Assembly (NCBI RefSeq): GCF_027366395.1
Contig: NZ_CP114771.1
Coordinates: 310,001 to 374,000, forward strand
DNA: 64,000 nucleotides
Direction of reading: 5' to 3'
Origin: Endozoicomonas sp. GU-1
GTDB taxonomy: Bacteria > Pseudomonadota > Gammaproteobacteria > Pseudomonadales > Endozoicomonadaceae
Shown here: in pieces, positions 27,515 through 37,351 of the stretch
Position numbering within the stretch: position 1 is the first letter of the stretch
Layout: each line of letters opens with the position of its first letter
Notes under the pieces: generated by a model
Databases searched by the model: none
What the model saw: only the letters and a program-made list of their open reading frames with translations
What the model was told of the DNA's origin: nothing
Position numbers and translations under genes: made by a program

Positions 27515-29230
27515 TCACCGGGTGCCTGAAACCAGCCATAGAGTTTGATAGGGCTTTAAATGTTCAGAGGTAAAGGTCTTGCCGCTAAGCAGGTCAAGAC
27601 GGCCTTGGTATTTTTTTGCATTTATGTCCAAATGAGTTGCTGTCAGATTATGAATGGCAACCAGGCTTCTACCCGTTTTGGGCTCAGTCCTGGAAAAGGC
27701 CAGAATGCCCGGTGCGATATCAATGATTTGCTGAGGGCAGTCTGGGTGAAAACAGCGCTCTTTTCGGCGGATTCCAATAATGGTTTTCAGGGTTTTAAAG
27801 ACCATGCTCTGCATTGAGACGGGGTTTTCCAGTTCTGTGCGCAGCTCTTCAATATCCCATTTACGGCGATTGATGGATCGGGTGCGGCCAGATCGTTCAA
27901 CGCCGACAATATCGTTCGGAGTCGCCAGCAGGCTATGAATATAGATGGCCGGAATACCTTTCATGCCGAGCATAATGATTTGTGAGCAGAGAAAGCGTTG
28001 TGCCTGCCAGTGATCCTCGCCACGGCGTGTGCCTTTCATGGCGTCAAATAGAGAGATATTGATCTCATAAGGTTTTTCGCTTTGATCCTGTAGTGTGCGC
28101 ATGCTGACGAACCCGCCAAAACGGTGCATGCTGTCCACCAGTTCGGCGACTTCACTGTCGGGAACGAGCCCTTCAAGCGGTCGCAGCCCAATGCCATCAT
28201 GGGAGGCGGTGAAATTCAGTGTTGTACAACCCTCAGGGTACTCCGGTAATGCCCTTGCCCAGTGCGTCAGGTATTTTTCTGTGCCCCGGTTCAGTGCATG
28301 GAGTATCAGTGGCGGCAGTGCAAACTGGTATACCAGATGCGCCTCATCACCCCGGGCGAAATAGCTGAAGTTTTCCGGGTCAGGTACATTGGTTTCGGTT
28401 ATCAGTAATGCACCGGGGCGGACCTGTTCAATAATCAGTCGCATTACTTTTACCATGGCGTGGGTTTCCGGCAGATGTACGCAGGCTGTATTGAGCTTCT
28501 TCCATAGGAAAGCTATGGCATCAAGACGCACTACGCTGGTGCCCCGGGCAAGGTAGAAAAGCACAATATCGACCATGTTTATCAGTACATCCGGGTTTTT
28601 GAAGTTAAGGTCGATCTGGTCCTCACTGAAGGTGGCCCAGACGTGGCGGGTTCCCCGGCGTGTCTGGGTGGGAACCAGCAGGGGGGAGTTTCTGGGGCGG
28701 GTGACCATGGTTAGATCTGTGGATGGATCTTCCTCAATAAAGTAGTCCCGCCCAGGCTGGATGCCGCTGACAAAATCCGCAAACCACAGGCTTTCCCGGG
28801 ATACGTGGTTGATAACCAGGTCGGTCATTAACCGATAGCGCTCAGCGATGGCCCTGACGTTATTCCAGTCACCAAGAGCAGGGTTAACCTGCAGATAATC
28901 AATGATGGAGAATCCATCATCAGAACTGTAGGGAAAATAGGGCAGTATATGCACGGTGGAAATCAGCTGCCGGATGTGCCTGCCAAGGAATTCACTGAGT
29001 ACTTTCAGTGGTGGTTTCCCGTGCTCTGTGAGGCTGTCGCCATAAGTGATCAGATAGATATCCTGCTCTGACCAGGCGTCAAAACTTTTCGGTTCATGGT
29101 TGTGCAGAAAGTGCTCAACCCGGCGGACGATAATACTGGCGAGGTCATCCGATTGATCGCCATAAGGGATGTGAAGAAGCCTGGATAGCGATTGATGAAA
29201 TGACGCAAAGATAGGGGGATAGCTTGGCAA
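27515..29230 (-). CDS. GH13_18 sugar phosphorylase, probably glucosylglycerate phosphorylase
   Basis: 571-residue alpha-amylase-fold phosphorylase. Catalytic residues are visible: nucleophile Asp in VVRLDAIAFLWK, acid/base Glu in LLITETNVP, transition-state Asp in TASHDGIGLRP. YGDSLTEHG and HILPYFPYSSDDGFS are typical of sucrose/glucosylglycerate phosphorylases. It cleaves an alpha-glucoside with phosphate to glucose 1-phosphate. The glucosylglycerate assignment rests on the nearby gpgS and gpgP-like genes; sucrose or glucosylglycerol phosphorylase are alternatives. The start is TTG at 29230, supported by AGGAGAGG six bases upstream. Glucose 1-phosphate released could feed GalU, encoded nearby. 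Confidence 0.85.
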   Translation of the reverse strand: MPSYPPIFASFHQSLSRLLHIPYGDQSDDLASIIVRRVEHFLHNHEPKSFDAWSEQDIYLITYGDSLTEHGKPPLKVLSEFLGRHIRQLISTVHILPYFPYSSDDGFSIIDYLQVNPALGDWNNVRAIAERYRLMTDLVINHVSRESLWFADFVSGIQPGRDYFIEEDPSTDLTMVTRPRNSPLLVPTQTRRGTRHVWATFSEDQIDLNFKNPDVLINMVDIVLFYLARGTSVVRLDAIAFLWKKLNTACVHLPETHAMVKVMRLIIEQVRPGALLITETNVPDPENFSYFARGDEAHLVYQFALPPLILHALNRGTEKYLTHWARALPEYPEGCTTLNFTASHDGIGLRPLEGLVPDSEVAELVDSMHRFGGFVSMRTLQDQSEKPYEINISLFDAMKGTRRGEDHWQAQRFLCSQIIMLGMKGIPAIYIHSLLATPNDIVGVERSGRTRSINRRKWDIEELRTELENPVSMQSMVFKTLKTIIGIRRKERCFHPDCPQQIIDIAPGILAFSRTEPKTGRSLVAIHNLTATHLDINAKKYQGRLDLLSGKTFTSEHLKPYQTLWLVSGTR

Positions 29231-29330
29231 AATGCCTCTCCTGAAATAGCAGCGTTATGGAGTTTTGATTCACGTTCTTAATACCAGGAGCATGAGTTGT
29301 GCCATGTAACGTTGGCATATTATTCGACCA
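29226..29330. repeat. Direct repeat copy 1 flanking the 29527-30291 gene
   Basis: The leader of the phosphorylase gene, with its ribosome site, reading CCTCTCCTGAAATAGCA, GATTCAC, ATGAGTTGTGCCATGTAAC and TTGGCAT on the plus strand. It matches 30358-30455 in the same orientation at roughly three positions in four. Confidence 0.75.
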
Positions 29331-29526
29331 TCTTTGCGGGTATATGGTAGTGATATACGCCATTATCTAAAAAATTTTGCGATATATCACTTTAAGGCAT
29401 TGAACTATTTTTTGCCATAATGGTCAAAAATTACACATGGCAATTTTTGCAATATGCGCCATTTAATAACCATGATGGCAGCCCTTAACTTTTGTGTATT
29501 GTGCACCCCGATAACAGGAAGAAAAA

Positions 29527-30291
29527 ATGAACGTCTCACCAGCAGGTTCATTACCACTTGATAATGCCCTTAAACCCGGCACTCCAGCTGATGCTCAAGC
29601 CGTTCTCAGTAAGTCAGGCCTGGTAAGTCTGGTCATGGAAAAACTGAGTTTTATCAAACTTCACCATGGTCGCAAAGCAGAGAAGCAGAGTGTTAAAGCA
29701 TTGTATGAGCGTCTGATATCCGAATACCCTGGAGCCGCCACCAATGGAGAGCCGCCATGTATTACACGAGCACTGGACGAAAGTCATAAAGACTTTCTTA
29801 AAAGATTTATCTTGGAGGTGATCACTCAATACCCGCTGTTGAAATTTCAGGAGGTCAATAGCCGAGATGAGGCAGAGCAATCAAGCCATAATCTGACTCA
29901 ATTCTATGACACAGTTAATTGTGTAGATATCAAAATCTGTAAAATATCTGAAGTCATCGAAAGTGTGAAAATACTGGTCAGCATGTACAAATATCCCTGG
30001 ATCGATCATTTAAGAAAAGATCAACACAAGTGGGGCGAATATTCCGGTCTGCTTAACGGTGATTTATTCATTTCAGCCGGATCAGCTGACGTGGTGGATT
30101 TATCGCATAAGAGGGTGATGAAACGACTGAAAAAGGCAAATGCCCGTACCAGCTACTCTCCGCTGTTCTTTTTTCGCAATGAAGACAGCCTCCAGAAAGG
30201 TATGTTGATAATCTGTAGATCTACTCACCCTGTGACCCCAAAAGGGAAATGGGTATATTCATTCGATCTATCAAGCAGAAGTCATAAATAA
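29527..30291 (+). CDS. Orphan protein of unknown function inserted in the glucosylglycerate cluster
   Basis: 254 residues, family not recognised. GGAAG precedes the ATG. No signal peptide or membrane helix. Polar and helical first 170 residues; C-terminal part with LFFFRNEDSLQKGMLIICRS. It lies between two imperfect direct repeats of the phosphorylase leader (29226-29330 and 30358-30455), and its composition looks more AT-rich than the sugar genes around it. This suggests it arrived as an insertion. The N-terminal Ser/Pro/Gly-rich 25 residues resemble effector-like leaders elsewhere in the window (for example at 63814), but that is a weak hint. Confidence 0.65.
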   Translation: MNVSPAGSLPLDNALKPGTPADAQAVLSKSGLVSLVMEKLSFIKLHHGRKAEKQSVKALYERLISEYPGAATNGEPPCITRALDESHKDFLKRFILEVITQYPLLKFQEVNSRDEAEQSSHNLTQFYDTVNCVDIKICKISEVIESVKILVSMYKYPWIDHLRKDQHKWGEYSGLLNGDLFISAGSADVVDLSHKRVMKRLKKANARTSYSPLFFFRNEDSLQKGMLIICRSTHPVTPKGKWVYSFDLSSRSHK

Positions 30292-30357
30292 GAGCGGGTT
30301 TCACCCAACGATTGGGTCGACTATAAAGAAAGCTTCGGAAGAAGCAAACCGGAACCT

Positions 30358-30455
30358 GCTATTGCAAAATACCTCTCCTGAAACAGCAATAATGCTCTGA
30401 TTCACACTCTTTACCTTCTTGACATGAGTTGTGCCTTGTAACATTGGCATGGGAA
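30358..30455. repeat. Direct repeat copy 2 flanking the 29527-30291 gene
   Basis: Matches 29226-29330: CCTCTCCTGAAACAGCA, GATTCAC, ATGAGTTGTGCCTTGTAAC, TTGGCAT. Here it does not lead into a reading frame on the minus strand (TTG CAA TAG), so it is a relic of the leader sequence ahead of galU. Confidence 0.75.
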
Positions 30456-30504
30456 CTGCATTGTATTAACGCATTCAAGATCAAGTGATAAACGGAGTTA
30501 TTGA

Positions 30505-31329
30505 ATGATTACAAAATGCCTCTTTCCTGTTGCCGGTTATGGCACACGTTTTTTGCCAGCCACCAAATCCATGCCCAAGGAAATGCTGCCCATTGTTGAT
30601 AAGCCGCTGATTCAATACGGGGTAGAGGAGGCGATGGAAGCAGGATTAACGGATCTCGGTTTTGTTAATGGCAGGAATAAGCGGGCGATACCGGATCACT
30701 TTGATATTAACTATGAACTGGAGGCGGAGATTGCCGGTAGTGGCAAGGAGGAGAAGCTGTCGTCGATCCGGGATGTGATGTCTGCCTGTACCTTCTCATA
30801 TACCCGGCAGAATCAGATGCTGGGGTTGGGGCATGCCATTGCCTGTGGTCAGACATTAATAGGTGATCAGCCCTTCGGTGTCATTCTGGCGGATGACCTT
30901 TGTGTCAATGATAAGGGGTCATCGGTGATGGCTCAGCTGGTCAATCTCTATAAGCAGTTCCGATGTACGATTCTTGCGGTACAGGAAGTGCCCGCGGCAG
31001 AAACCGAAAAGTATGGAGTCATTGCCGGGGAGGCTCTGGATGAGCATTTGATTCGGGTAACGGATATGGTGGAAAAGCCTGCGCCCTCAGAGGCTCCCAG
31101 CAATCTTGCGGTGATTGGCCGTTACGTTCTGACCCCCGATATCTTTGACATTATTGCCAACACCGAGGCGGGAAAAAACGGTGAGGTACAACTGACCGAT
31201 GCCATTTTGTCTCAGGCCAGAAGTGGTTGTGTGATTGCCTGTAAATTTCAGGGCAGGCGATTTGACTGTGGCAGTATGGGGGGTTTTGTCGAGGCCACCA
31301 ATGCCATTTATCAACAACGTTTTGGCTGA
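30505..31329 (+). CDS. galU: UTP-glucose-1-phosphate uridylyltransferase
   Basis: 274 residues. Makes UDP-glucose from UTP and glucose 1-phosphate. N-terminal nucleotide-binding loop PVAGYGTRFLPATKSMPKEM, then KPLIQYGVEEA; sugar-binding stretch VEKPAPSEAPSNLAVIGRY; C-terminal FDCGSMGGFVEA. It opens the run galU, gpgP-like, gpgS on the plus strand (15 and 31 bases between genes), so here it probably supplies UDP-glucose for glucosylglycerate synthesis besides envelope sugars. Confidence 0.93.
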   Translation: MITKCLFPVAGYGTRFLPATKSMPKEMLPIVDKPLIQYGVEEAMEAGLTDLGFVNGRNKRAIPDHFDINYELEAEIAGSGKEEKLSSIRDVMSACTFSYTRQNQMLGLGHAIACGQTLIGDQPFGVILADDLCVNDKGSSVMAQLVNLYKQFRCTILAVQEVPAAETEKYGVIAGEALDEHLIRVTDMVEKPAPSEAPSNLAVIGRYVLTPDIFDIIANTEAGKNGEVQLTDAILSQARSGCVIACKFQGRRFDCGSMGGFVEATNAIYQQRFG

Positions 31330-31344
31330 GCGGATGGTTTTTTG

Positions 31345-32154
31345 ATGGCAGCGACAACGCCGAGGATGCTGGTTTTTACCGATCTTGATGGCTCCCTTCT
31401 GGATCATCATGACTATGGCTGGGCAGCCGCTCAACCTGCCCTGGAATTGCTGGTTGAGCGTGAAATACCGGTCATTTTTAACACCAGTAAAACGCTGGAA
31501 GAGGTGCTGGTTATTCAGCGACAGATGGGAATTGATCAGCCATTTATCAGTGAAAATGGCATGGTGACGACGATCCCGGCGGATTATTTTCGGGATTTCT
31601 GTGGGCGTACCCACCTTTGTCATGGTCAGCCTTATCGCAGCATACGGCGAATTTTATCCAATATCCGGCTTAAACAGGGTTTCAGGTTTACCGGCTTTGG
31701 TGACCTGACCGGGGATCAGGTGGCAGAAGTTACCGGGTTATCAATCGATGAAGCGGGTAAAGCCATGACCCGAAAGGCCAGTGAACCGGTGATCTGGCGT
31801 GATGGTGATGCGCAATTGCGGGAGTTTGTCAGGTTGCTTGAGTCGCAAGGGCTTTATCTGACGAGAGGAGGACGTTTTTATCATGTTTCCGGGAAAGGGA
31901 GTAAAGGGCTGGCTTTGCAGGCATTACTGCAAAGGTATCAGCAGGAATATCCGGAAGAGACCTGGCAAACCTGTGCGCTTGGGGATGGGATGAACGACTT
32001 GCCGATGCTGGAGGCGGCGGATTATCCGGTGCTTATCCGTTCGGAGCATGGCCGGGCACCGGATGTGAATCATTTAGTGAATGTTGTCAAAACCCGCAGC
32101 GTCGGCCCTGAGGGTTGGAATCAGGCCATACTCGACTTGTTTGGCAAGTCATAA
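31345..32154 (+). CDS. HAD-type (mannosyl/glucosyl)-3-phosphoglycerate phosphatase
   Basis: 269 residues from ATG 31345. HAD motif I is FTDLDGSLLD (Asp nucleophile, general acid Asp), motif II NTSKT, and motifs III/IV GKGSKGLALQAL and LGDGMNDLPML. This is the MPGP/YedP subfamily that dephosphorylates hexosyl-3-phosphoglycerate. The partner gpgS just downstream makes glucosyl-3-phosphoglycerate the likely substrate, giving glucosylglycerate. Confidence 0.87.
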   Translation: MAATTPRMLVFTDLDGSLLDHHDYGWAAAQPALELLVEREIPVIFNTSKTLEEVLVIQRQMGIDQPFISENGMVTTIPADYFRDFCGRTHLCHGQPYRSIRRILSNIRLKQGFRFTGFGDLTGDQVAEVTGLSIDEAGKAMTRKASEPVIWRDGDAQLREFVRLLESQGLYLTRGGRFYHVSGKGSKGLALQALLQRYQQEYPEETWQTCALGDGMNDLPMLEAADYPVLIRSEHGRAPDVNHLVNVVKTRSVGPEGWNQAILDLFGKS

Positions 32155-32185
32155 ACTCACTTTCAAGAGTAGAAAAGGGTAGGGA

Positions 32186-33406
32186 ATGGGTGACTTTTAT
32201 CAGAATGGCATAATTACCAATTTTCACAATCTGAGAGTTCGGTCAACCGAGGATATGGAGCGTGACCTGCTGGCATTTTCCCGCCAGCGTCCCATGTCAC
32301 TGGTCTTGCCTTCATTGTTTTCAGAATTGGAAGGGCCTGCCCTGGGCCATATTGTCGAAGAGCTGAGCCAGGTGCGCTATCTCTCTGAAATAGTGATTGG
32401 CCTTGATCGTGCTGATCAGGAGCAGTTTGCCTATGCCAGGGATTTTTTTCGACGGCTGGATCAGCATCACCGTATTCTCTGGCAGGATGGACCGAAGTTG
32501 CAGGCAATTGATGCCCTGCTGGCTGAAAAGGGGCTGGCCCCGAAAGAGCCAGGGAAAGGAAGGAATGTCTGGTATTGCTACGGTTATGTGCTGGCATCGG
32601 CAAAGTCAGAAGCTGTGGCGCTCCATGACTGCGATATTGTGACCTATCAGCGGGATCTGCTGGCCAGGCTGCTCTATCCGGTTGCTAATCCCGCCTTTAG
32701 CTATGACTTCTGCAAAGGCTACTATGCGCGAATCGCTGACAATAAGTTAAATGGTCGGGTCAGTCGTTTGCTGGTTACGCCCCTTTTGCGGGCGCTGAAA
32801 AAGATCCTCGGGCCGATGGAGTATCTCGAATATCTGGACAGCTTTCGGTATCCACTGGCGGGTGAATTCTCCATGAGGACCAGTGTCTTTAACGATATCC
32901 GGATTCCCAGTGACTGGGGGCTGGAGATCGGCGTATTGTCGGAGGTTAAGCGCAATTACTCCAGTAAGCGGCTCTGTCAGGTGGATATTGCGGATATTTA
33001 TGATCATAAGCATCAGCCGCTGTCTGAAGGGGATGTCAGTCGCGGGCTGTCGAAAATGAGTCATGACATCATCAAGGCGATTTTCCGCAAACTGGCCACC
33101 AATGGTGTTCAATTTAATACCGAGACTTTCAGGACCATCAAGGCAACCTACTACCGGGTGGCCCTGGACTTTATTGAATCCTACTATGATGATGCCATGA
33201 TCAATGGCTTGCATGTGGATCGTGACAGTGAAGAGCGGGCTGTTGAGTTGTTTGCCAGGAATATCATGGAAGCGGGTCAGCATTTTCTGGAAAACCCCAT
33301 GGAGCGTCCCTTTATTCCCAGTTGGAACCGGGTTATGTCTGCTGTTCCGGATATATTGGAGCGACTTTATGATGCGGTGGAAGAAGATAACCAGCGTTTT
33401 GGCTGA
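32186..33406 (+). CDS. gpgS: Glucosyl-3-phosphoglycerate synthase
   Basis: 406 residues. GT81-type glycosyltransferase joining glucose from a nucleotide sugar to 3-phosphoglycerate, the first step to the compatible solute glucosylglycerate. Visible: SLVLPSLFSELEGPAL in the donor fold start, the metal-binding ALHDCDIVTY motif (about residue 150), and the acceptor region RYPLAGEFSMRTSVF and WGLEIGVLSE. Length fits bacterial GpgS (about 400). Last gene of the galU-gpgP-gpgS run, presumably osmotically induced; no regulator site seen. Confidence 0.87.
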   Translation: MGDFYQNGIITNFHNLRVRSTEDMERDLLAFSRQRPMSLVLPSLFSELEGPALGHIVEELSQVRYLSEIVIGLDRADQEQFAYARDFFRRLDQHHRILWQDGPKLQAIDALLAEKGLAPKEPGKGRNVWYCYGYVLASAKSEAVALHDCDIVTYQRDLLARLLYPVANPAFSYDFCKGYYARIADNKLNGRVSRLLVTPLLRALKKILGPMEYLEYLDSFRYPLAGEFSMRTSVFNDIRIPSDWGLEIGVLSEVKRNYSSKRLCQVDIADIYDHKHQPLSEGDVSRGLSKMSHDIIKAIFRKLATNGVQFNTETFRTIKATYYRVALDFIESYYDDAMINGLHVDRDSEERAVELFARNIMEAGQHFLENPMERPFIPSWNRVMSAVPDILERLYDAVEEDNQRFG

Positions 33407-33419
33407 TGGCAGAAAAAGT

Positions 33420-33663
33420 TTCGAAAATTGTCCGGGTATGGTATAAAGCGCCACTTGATTTCGAGATGCGATTTCAAAATGGGGTACATGGCGGTTAGTC
33501 TCACGACTGGGCAGCATGGACTTCATTAAACTTAACGTTGATAAAAGATCTCACATTCACCGACACATGGTTCCGGGTGCCAGTTTTTAATCCTTCAAAC
33601 GGATGATGATCTGGTCGAACACATGGGGTGTTTGGAGGCATAACCCTGAATCAGGAGATTCCC
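33420..33663 (+). promoter_or_regulatory. rpsB promoter and leader region
   Basis: GTATGGTATAAAGCGCC at about 33436 resembles a -10 region, with TTTCGAA about 16 bases upstream as a weak -35. A leader of roughly 215 bases follows, rich in short complementary stretches near 33560-33650 and ending in AATCAGGAGATTCCC before the start. In gammaproteobacteria the rpsB leader binds S2 for autoregulation (t44-type RNA). I infer the same here from position, not from a matched structure. Confidence 0.4.
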
Positions 33664-34446
33664 ATGACTCAAGTCACTATGCGTGACATGCTCAAGGCCG
33701 GCGTGCATTTCGGTCACCAGACCCGCTACTGGAACCCGAAGATGAACAAGTTCATCTTTGGTGCACGCAACCGCATTCATATCATTAACCTTGAGCACAC
33801 CCTGCCTGCCTTTAATGGCGCTCTGCAGTTCATCGGCAAGCTGGCTGAAGGCAAGAACAAGGTCATGTTTGTTGGTACCAAGCGTGCTGCTGGCAAGATC
33901 ATTCGTGAAGAAGCTGCTCGCTGTGGCATGCCTTACGTTGATCACCGCTGGTTGGGCGGTATGCTGACCAACTACAAGACCATTCGCCAGTCCATCAAGC
34001 GTCTGCGTGATCTTGAAAGCCAGCGTGACGACGGTACTTTTGAAAAACTGACCAAGAAAGAAGCGCTGATGCGCAGCCGTGATCTGGAAAAACTGGATCG
34101 CAGCCTGGGCGGTATCAAGGATATGGGCAGTCTGCCAGACGCTCTGTTCGTTATCGACGTTGAGCATGAGCGCATCGCTATCCAGGAAGCCAACAAGCTG
34201 GGTATTCCGGTTATTGGTATCGTGGATACCAACTCCAGCCCTGAAGGTGTGGACTACATCATTCCAGGTAACGATGATGCGATCCGTGCTATCCAGCTGT
34301 ACCTGAAGGCTGCTGCTGATGTGATTCTGGAAGGTCGTAACCGTGCGAGCACTGGTGCTGAAGACGAGTTCGTAGAAATCGAAGAAGCGCCAAAGGCTGA
34401 GGAAGCTCCCAAGTCTGAAGAAGCGCAAGGTTCTGAAGAAGCCTGA
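33664..34446 (+). CDS. rpsB: 30S ribosomal protein S2
   Basis: 260 residues from ATG 33664 (CAGGAG at good spacing). [20 protein letters not shown] and [16 protein letters not shown] are classic S2 signatures. The tail is acidic and repetitive ([20 protein letters not shown]). Binds the 16S rRNA near S1 on the small subunit. First gene of the translation and envelope block, followed by a terminator before tsf. Confidence 0.97.
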   Translation: MTQVTMRDMLKAGVHFGHQTRYWNPKMNKFIFGARNRIHIINLEHTLPAFNGALQFIGKLAEGKNKVMFVGTKRAAGKIIREEAARCGMPYVDHRWLGGMLTNYKTIRQSIKRLRDLESQRDDGTFEKLTKKEALMRSRDLEKLDRSLGGIKDMGSLPDALFVIDVEHERIAIQEANKLGIPVIGIVDTNSSPEGVDYIIPGNDDAIRAIQLYLKAAADVILEGRNRASTGAEDEFVEIEEAPKAEEAPKSEEAQGSEEA

Positions 34447-34564
34447 GGCTTCGAAGACCTGGTGCCAGGCAGTATCTGATTAAGCTGGTCTTATGACTGG
34501 GGTGCAGGCTTTTGGATTGCTCTGCATGAATAACAGATGCTGCTTGCCGATTTTGGAAAAGAGT

Positions 34565-34587
34565 AAGGGGGCTTTGCCCCCTTTTTT
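34565..34587 (+). terminator. Rho-independent terminator between rpsB and tsf
   Basis: GGGGGC and GCCCCC around a TTT loop, followed by T6. The partial terminator in the rpsB-tsf gap is a common arrangement that lets S2 exceed EF-Ts. Confidence 0.9.
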
Positions 34588-34669
34588 CCGATGTACAGAT
34601 AACTATTCTTTTATGCCGCTGTTATTGCTGGTGGCATAAAAAAGACTGTCAATTTGCGAGGAATCAACC

Positions 34670-35530
34670 ATGGCAGCTATTAGTGCAGCACTGGTAAAAG
34701 AACTGCGTGAGCGTACTGGCCTGGGCATGATGGAGTGCAAAAAAGCACTGGTTGAAGCACAGGGTGACATCGAAGTTGCAATCGAAGAAATGCGTAAGTC
34801 CGGTCAGGCAAAAGCTGCCAAGAAAGCCGGTCGTATCGCAGCAGAAGGTATTGTCGCCGTTAAGGTGGCTGATGATGCCAGCTTTGGTGTACTGGTTGAA
34901 GTCAACAGTGAAACTGACTTCGTAGCCCGTGATGATAACTTCCTGAACTTCGTTCAGCAGGTGGTTGGCGCTGCTTTTGCCTGTAAAGAAGCTGACGTTA
35001 ACGCGCTGATGGACGGCGAGCTGGAAGAAGCCCGTCAGGCGCTGGTTCAGAAGATCGGTGAAAACATCGGCGTTCGTCGTATCGCTATCGTTGAAGGCGG
35101 CGTGATTGGCTCATACGTTCACGGTAACAACCGTATCGCTGTTCTGACCAAACTGGAAGGTGGTGATACTGAACTGGCTCGTGATATCGCCATGCACGTT
35201 GCGGCGGTTAACCCACAAGTGGTTAACAAGGAAGATATGCCGGCTGAACTGGTAGAGAAAGAGAAAGAGATCTTCCAGGCTCAGGCTGAGCAGTCTGGCA
35301 AGCCAGCCAATATCATCGAGAAGATGATTGAAGGCCGTATCAGCAAGTTCCTGGCAGAAAGCAGCCTGGTTGAACAGCCTTTCGTTAAAGATCCTGATAC
35401 CACTGTTGGTGCACTGGCCAAAAAAGCCGGCGCTACTGTAGCCAGCTTCGTACGTTTCGAAGTGGGTGAAGGTATCGAGAAAGAAGAAGTGGACTTTGCT
35501 GCTGAAGTCCGCGCTCAGGCAGGACTGTAA
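34670..35530 (+). CDS. tsf: Translation elongation factor Ts
   Basis: 286 residues. GDP exchange factor for EF-Tu. N-terminal UBA-like domain with [20 protein letters not shown], then [13 protein letters not shown]; core [12 protein letters not shown] contains the residues that insert into EF-Tu. Full length for the family (E. coli 283). Own ribosome site CGAGGAA. Confidence 0.97.
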   Translation: MAAISAALVKELRERTGLGMMECKKALVEAQGDIEVAIEEMRKSGQAKAAKKAGRIAAEGIVAVKVADDASFGVLVEVNSETDFVARDDNFLNFVQQVVGAAFACKEADVNALMDGELEEARQALVQKIGENIGVRRIAIVEGGVIGSYVHGNNRIAVLTKLEGGDTELARDIAMHVAAVNPQVVNKEDMPAELVEKEKEIFQAQAEQSGKPANIIEKMIEGRISKFLAESSLVEQPFVKDPDTTVGALAKKAGATVASFVRFEVGEGIEKEEVDFAAEVRAQAGL

Positions 35531-35540
35531 TAACCAGAAG

Positions 35541-35612
35541 CCTGTCGGACAGCCTCCCGGGGCAACGCAGGATCAGTTGCCACAGAGGACAGTCCTGATT
35601 CCGACAGGCTCC
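35541..35612. repeat. Partial copy of the GCAACGCAGGA repeat (family C)
   Basis: GGGGCAACGCAGGATCAGTTGCC and AGGACAGTC match the core of the MITE-like element at 17584-17795 and the sequence at 49743-49812. It is flanked by a CTGTCGGA/TCCGACAG inverted pair. It lies in the 333-base tsf-pyrH gap, which otherwise shows only the tsf terminator. Confidence 0.6.
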
Positions 35613-35614
35613 TG

Positions 35615-35639
35615 GGCCAGCCCATTGGGTTGGCCTTTT
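35615..35639 (+). terminator. tsf terminator
   Basis: GGCCAGCCC and GGGTTGGCC around an ATT loop, followed by TTTT. Good hairpin; short T run. Confidence 0.75.
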
Positions 35640-35863
35640 CATGTTTATCTATAGCTGATGGTTGATTTTCAGGTTTTCTTCATGGGAAAGTTTCATGGAC
35701 AAGAATGTCAACTGTCAGAACACATCAACTCGCTGGCTGATTGGTCAGAACAGATCATTTTCGGCCAGGCGGTTCATCGAATGCCGCTTTCATGGCTGGT
35801 CTCCCGATGGCAGCGCATTTGCGGGATGTGTGTAATTTAGCCAACCAGACTCGGAAACTGAAC

Positions 35864-36595
35864 ATGCCGGCAAGTGATAGTCAACCGAAATACAAACGTA
35901 TACTGCTGAAGCTCAGCGGTGAAGCTCTGCAGGGCGAAGGTGAGTTTGGTATTGATCCCAGGGTTCTGGATCGAATGGCCCTGGAAATCGGTCAGTTAGT
36001 AGGGATCGGTGTACAGGTTGGTATCGTTATTGGCGGTGGAAACCTCTTCCGTGGCGCTGCGCTGAGTGCCGCAGGCCTGGACCGGGTCACCGGTGATCAC
36101 ATGGGGATGCTGGCAACCGTGATGAATGCCCTTGCCCTGCGTGATGCCCTGGAACGCTCCAATATCAATACCCGGGTGATGTCTGCCATTCCCATGAGTG
36201 GTGTTGTGGAGCATTATGATCATCGTCGTGCCGTGCGGTATCTCAACTCTGGCGATGTGGTGATTTTTTCTGCTGGTACCGGAAATCCATTTTTTACCAC
36301 TGACTCTGCGGCCTGTCTGAGAGGCATTGAGGTGGGCGTTGATATCGTTCTCAAGGCCACCAAGGTTGACGGTGTCTATGATAAAGATCCGGTAAAGCAT
36401 TCTGATGCGGTTAAATTTGATCAGCTGACCTATGATGATGTCCTGGCTCGCAAGCTGGGCGTTATGGATTTAACGGCGATTTGTCTGGTGCGCGACCAGC
36501 AGATGCCTGTTCGGGTGTTTAATATGAACAAATCCGGCGCTCTGTTAAATCTTGTGGTTGGCGGTAATGAAGGAACACTGGTAAACGGGGGTTAA
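35864..36595 (+). CDS. pyrH: UMP kinase
   Basis: 243 residues from ATG 35864; a longer frame to 35741 lacks family similarity. Hexameric UMP kinase of the amino-acid kinase fold: [15 protein letters not shown] (ATP site), [23 protein letters not shown], and [17 protein letters not shown]. Phosphorylates UMP to UDP. Its stop overlaps the frr start by one base (TAATG). Confidence 0.96.
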   Translation: MPASDSQPKYKRILLKLSGEALQGEGEFGIDPRVLDRMALEIGQLVGIGVQVGIVIGGGNLFRGAALSAAGLDRVTGDHMGMLATVMNALALRDALERSNINTRVMSAIPMSGVVEHYDHRRAVRYLNSGDVVIFSAGTGNPFFTTDSAACLRGIEVGVDIVLKATKVDGVYDKDPVKHSDAVKFDQLTYDDVLARKLGVMDLTAICLVRDQQMPVRVFNMNKSGALLNLVVGGNEGTLVNGG

Positions 36596-37155
36596 TGATG
36601 ATCAATGAGATTAAAGATGATGCCAAAGAGCGTATGGGCAAAACCATTGAATCGTTGACGGTTGCCTTCAACAAGATTCGTACCGGTCGCGCCCATCCAA
36701 GTCTTCTGGATGGCATTAAGGTGTCTTACTACGGCTCAGAAACACCGCTGAGCCAGATGGCTAACATTTCTGTTGAAGACGGTCGTACGCTGGCTGTACG
36801 TGTCTGGGAAAGACAGATTGTGCCTGATGTTGAAAAGGCGATTCTGAAGTCTGACCTGGGGCTGAACCCATCGACTGCCGGTGAAGTTATTCGTATTCCT
36901 CTGCCACCGCTGACCGAAGAGACCCGTAAGGGCTATATTCGTCAGGCGCGTCAGGATGCGGAGAATGCCCGCATTGCCATCCGCAATATCCGCCGTGATG
37001 CTCTGGCTGATATTAAAGAGCTGGAAAAGGAAAAAGAGATCAGTGAAGACGACGAGCGTCGTGGTCAGGATGATGTCCAGAAGCTGACTGATCAGTTTAT
37101 TGCTGAAGTTGATAAAAATCTTTCTGTTAAGGAAGAAGATTTAATGGCGATCTAA
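36595..37155 (+). CDS. frr: Ribosome recycling factor
   Basis: 186 residues. Three-helix-bundle/beta domain protein that with EF-G splits post-termination ribosomes. Signatures [34 protein letters not shown] and REARQ-like [21 protein letters not shown]. Starts at ATG 36595 or 36598, directly coupled to pyrH. Confidence 0.97.
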   Translation: MMINEIKDDAKERMGKTIESLTVAFNKIRTGRAHPSLLDGIKVSYYGSETPLSQMANISVEDGRTLAVRVWERQIVPDVEKAILKSDLGLNPSTAGEVIRIPLPPLTEETRKGYIRQARQDAENARIAIRNIRRDALADIKELEKEKEISEDDERRGQDDVQKLTDQFIAEVDKNLSVKEEDLMAI

Positions 37156-37351
37156 TGGCTGACTGTACTGGATTGCAGTTATTGCCCTTGTCTGGCTGGC
37201 GTCAGACAGAATCCTGCTGGTAATGACGGCAATATTTCAGGCGTCAGTTGTCTTTTGATACTTTGTGGGCGCTTGCTTTTTACGGCGGGCTCCTGCAAGG
37301 TTCTACTGTTACACTTTTTTTTACCTGCCAATTTTCAGATCGTCTTAATCC

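Noticed and set aside
33595-34428. Long minus-strand frame opposite rpsB
   Set aside because: Shadow of rpsB, which has strong codon bias; no start context and no family resemblance.
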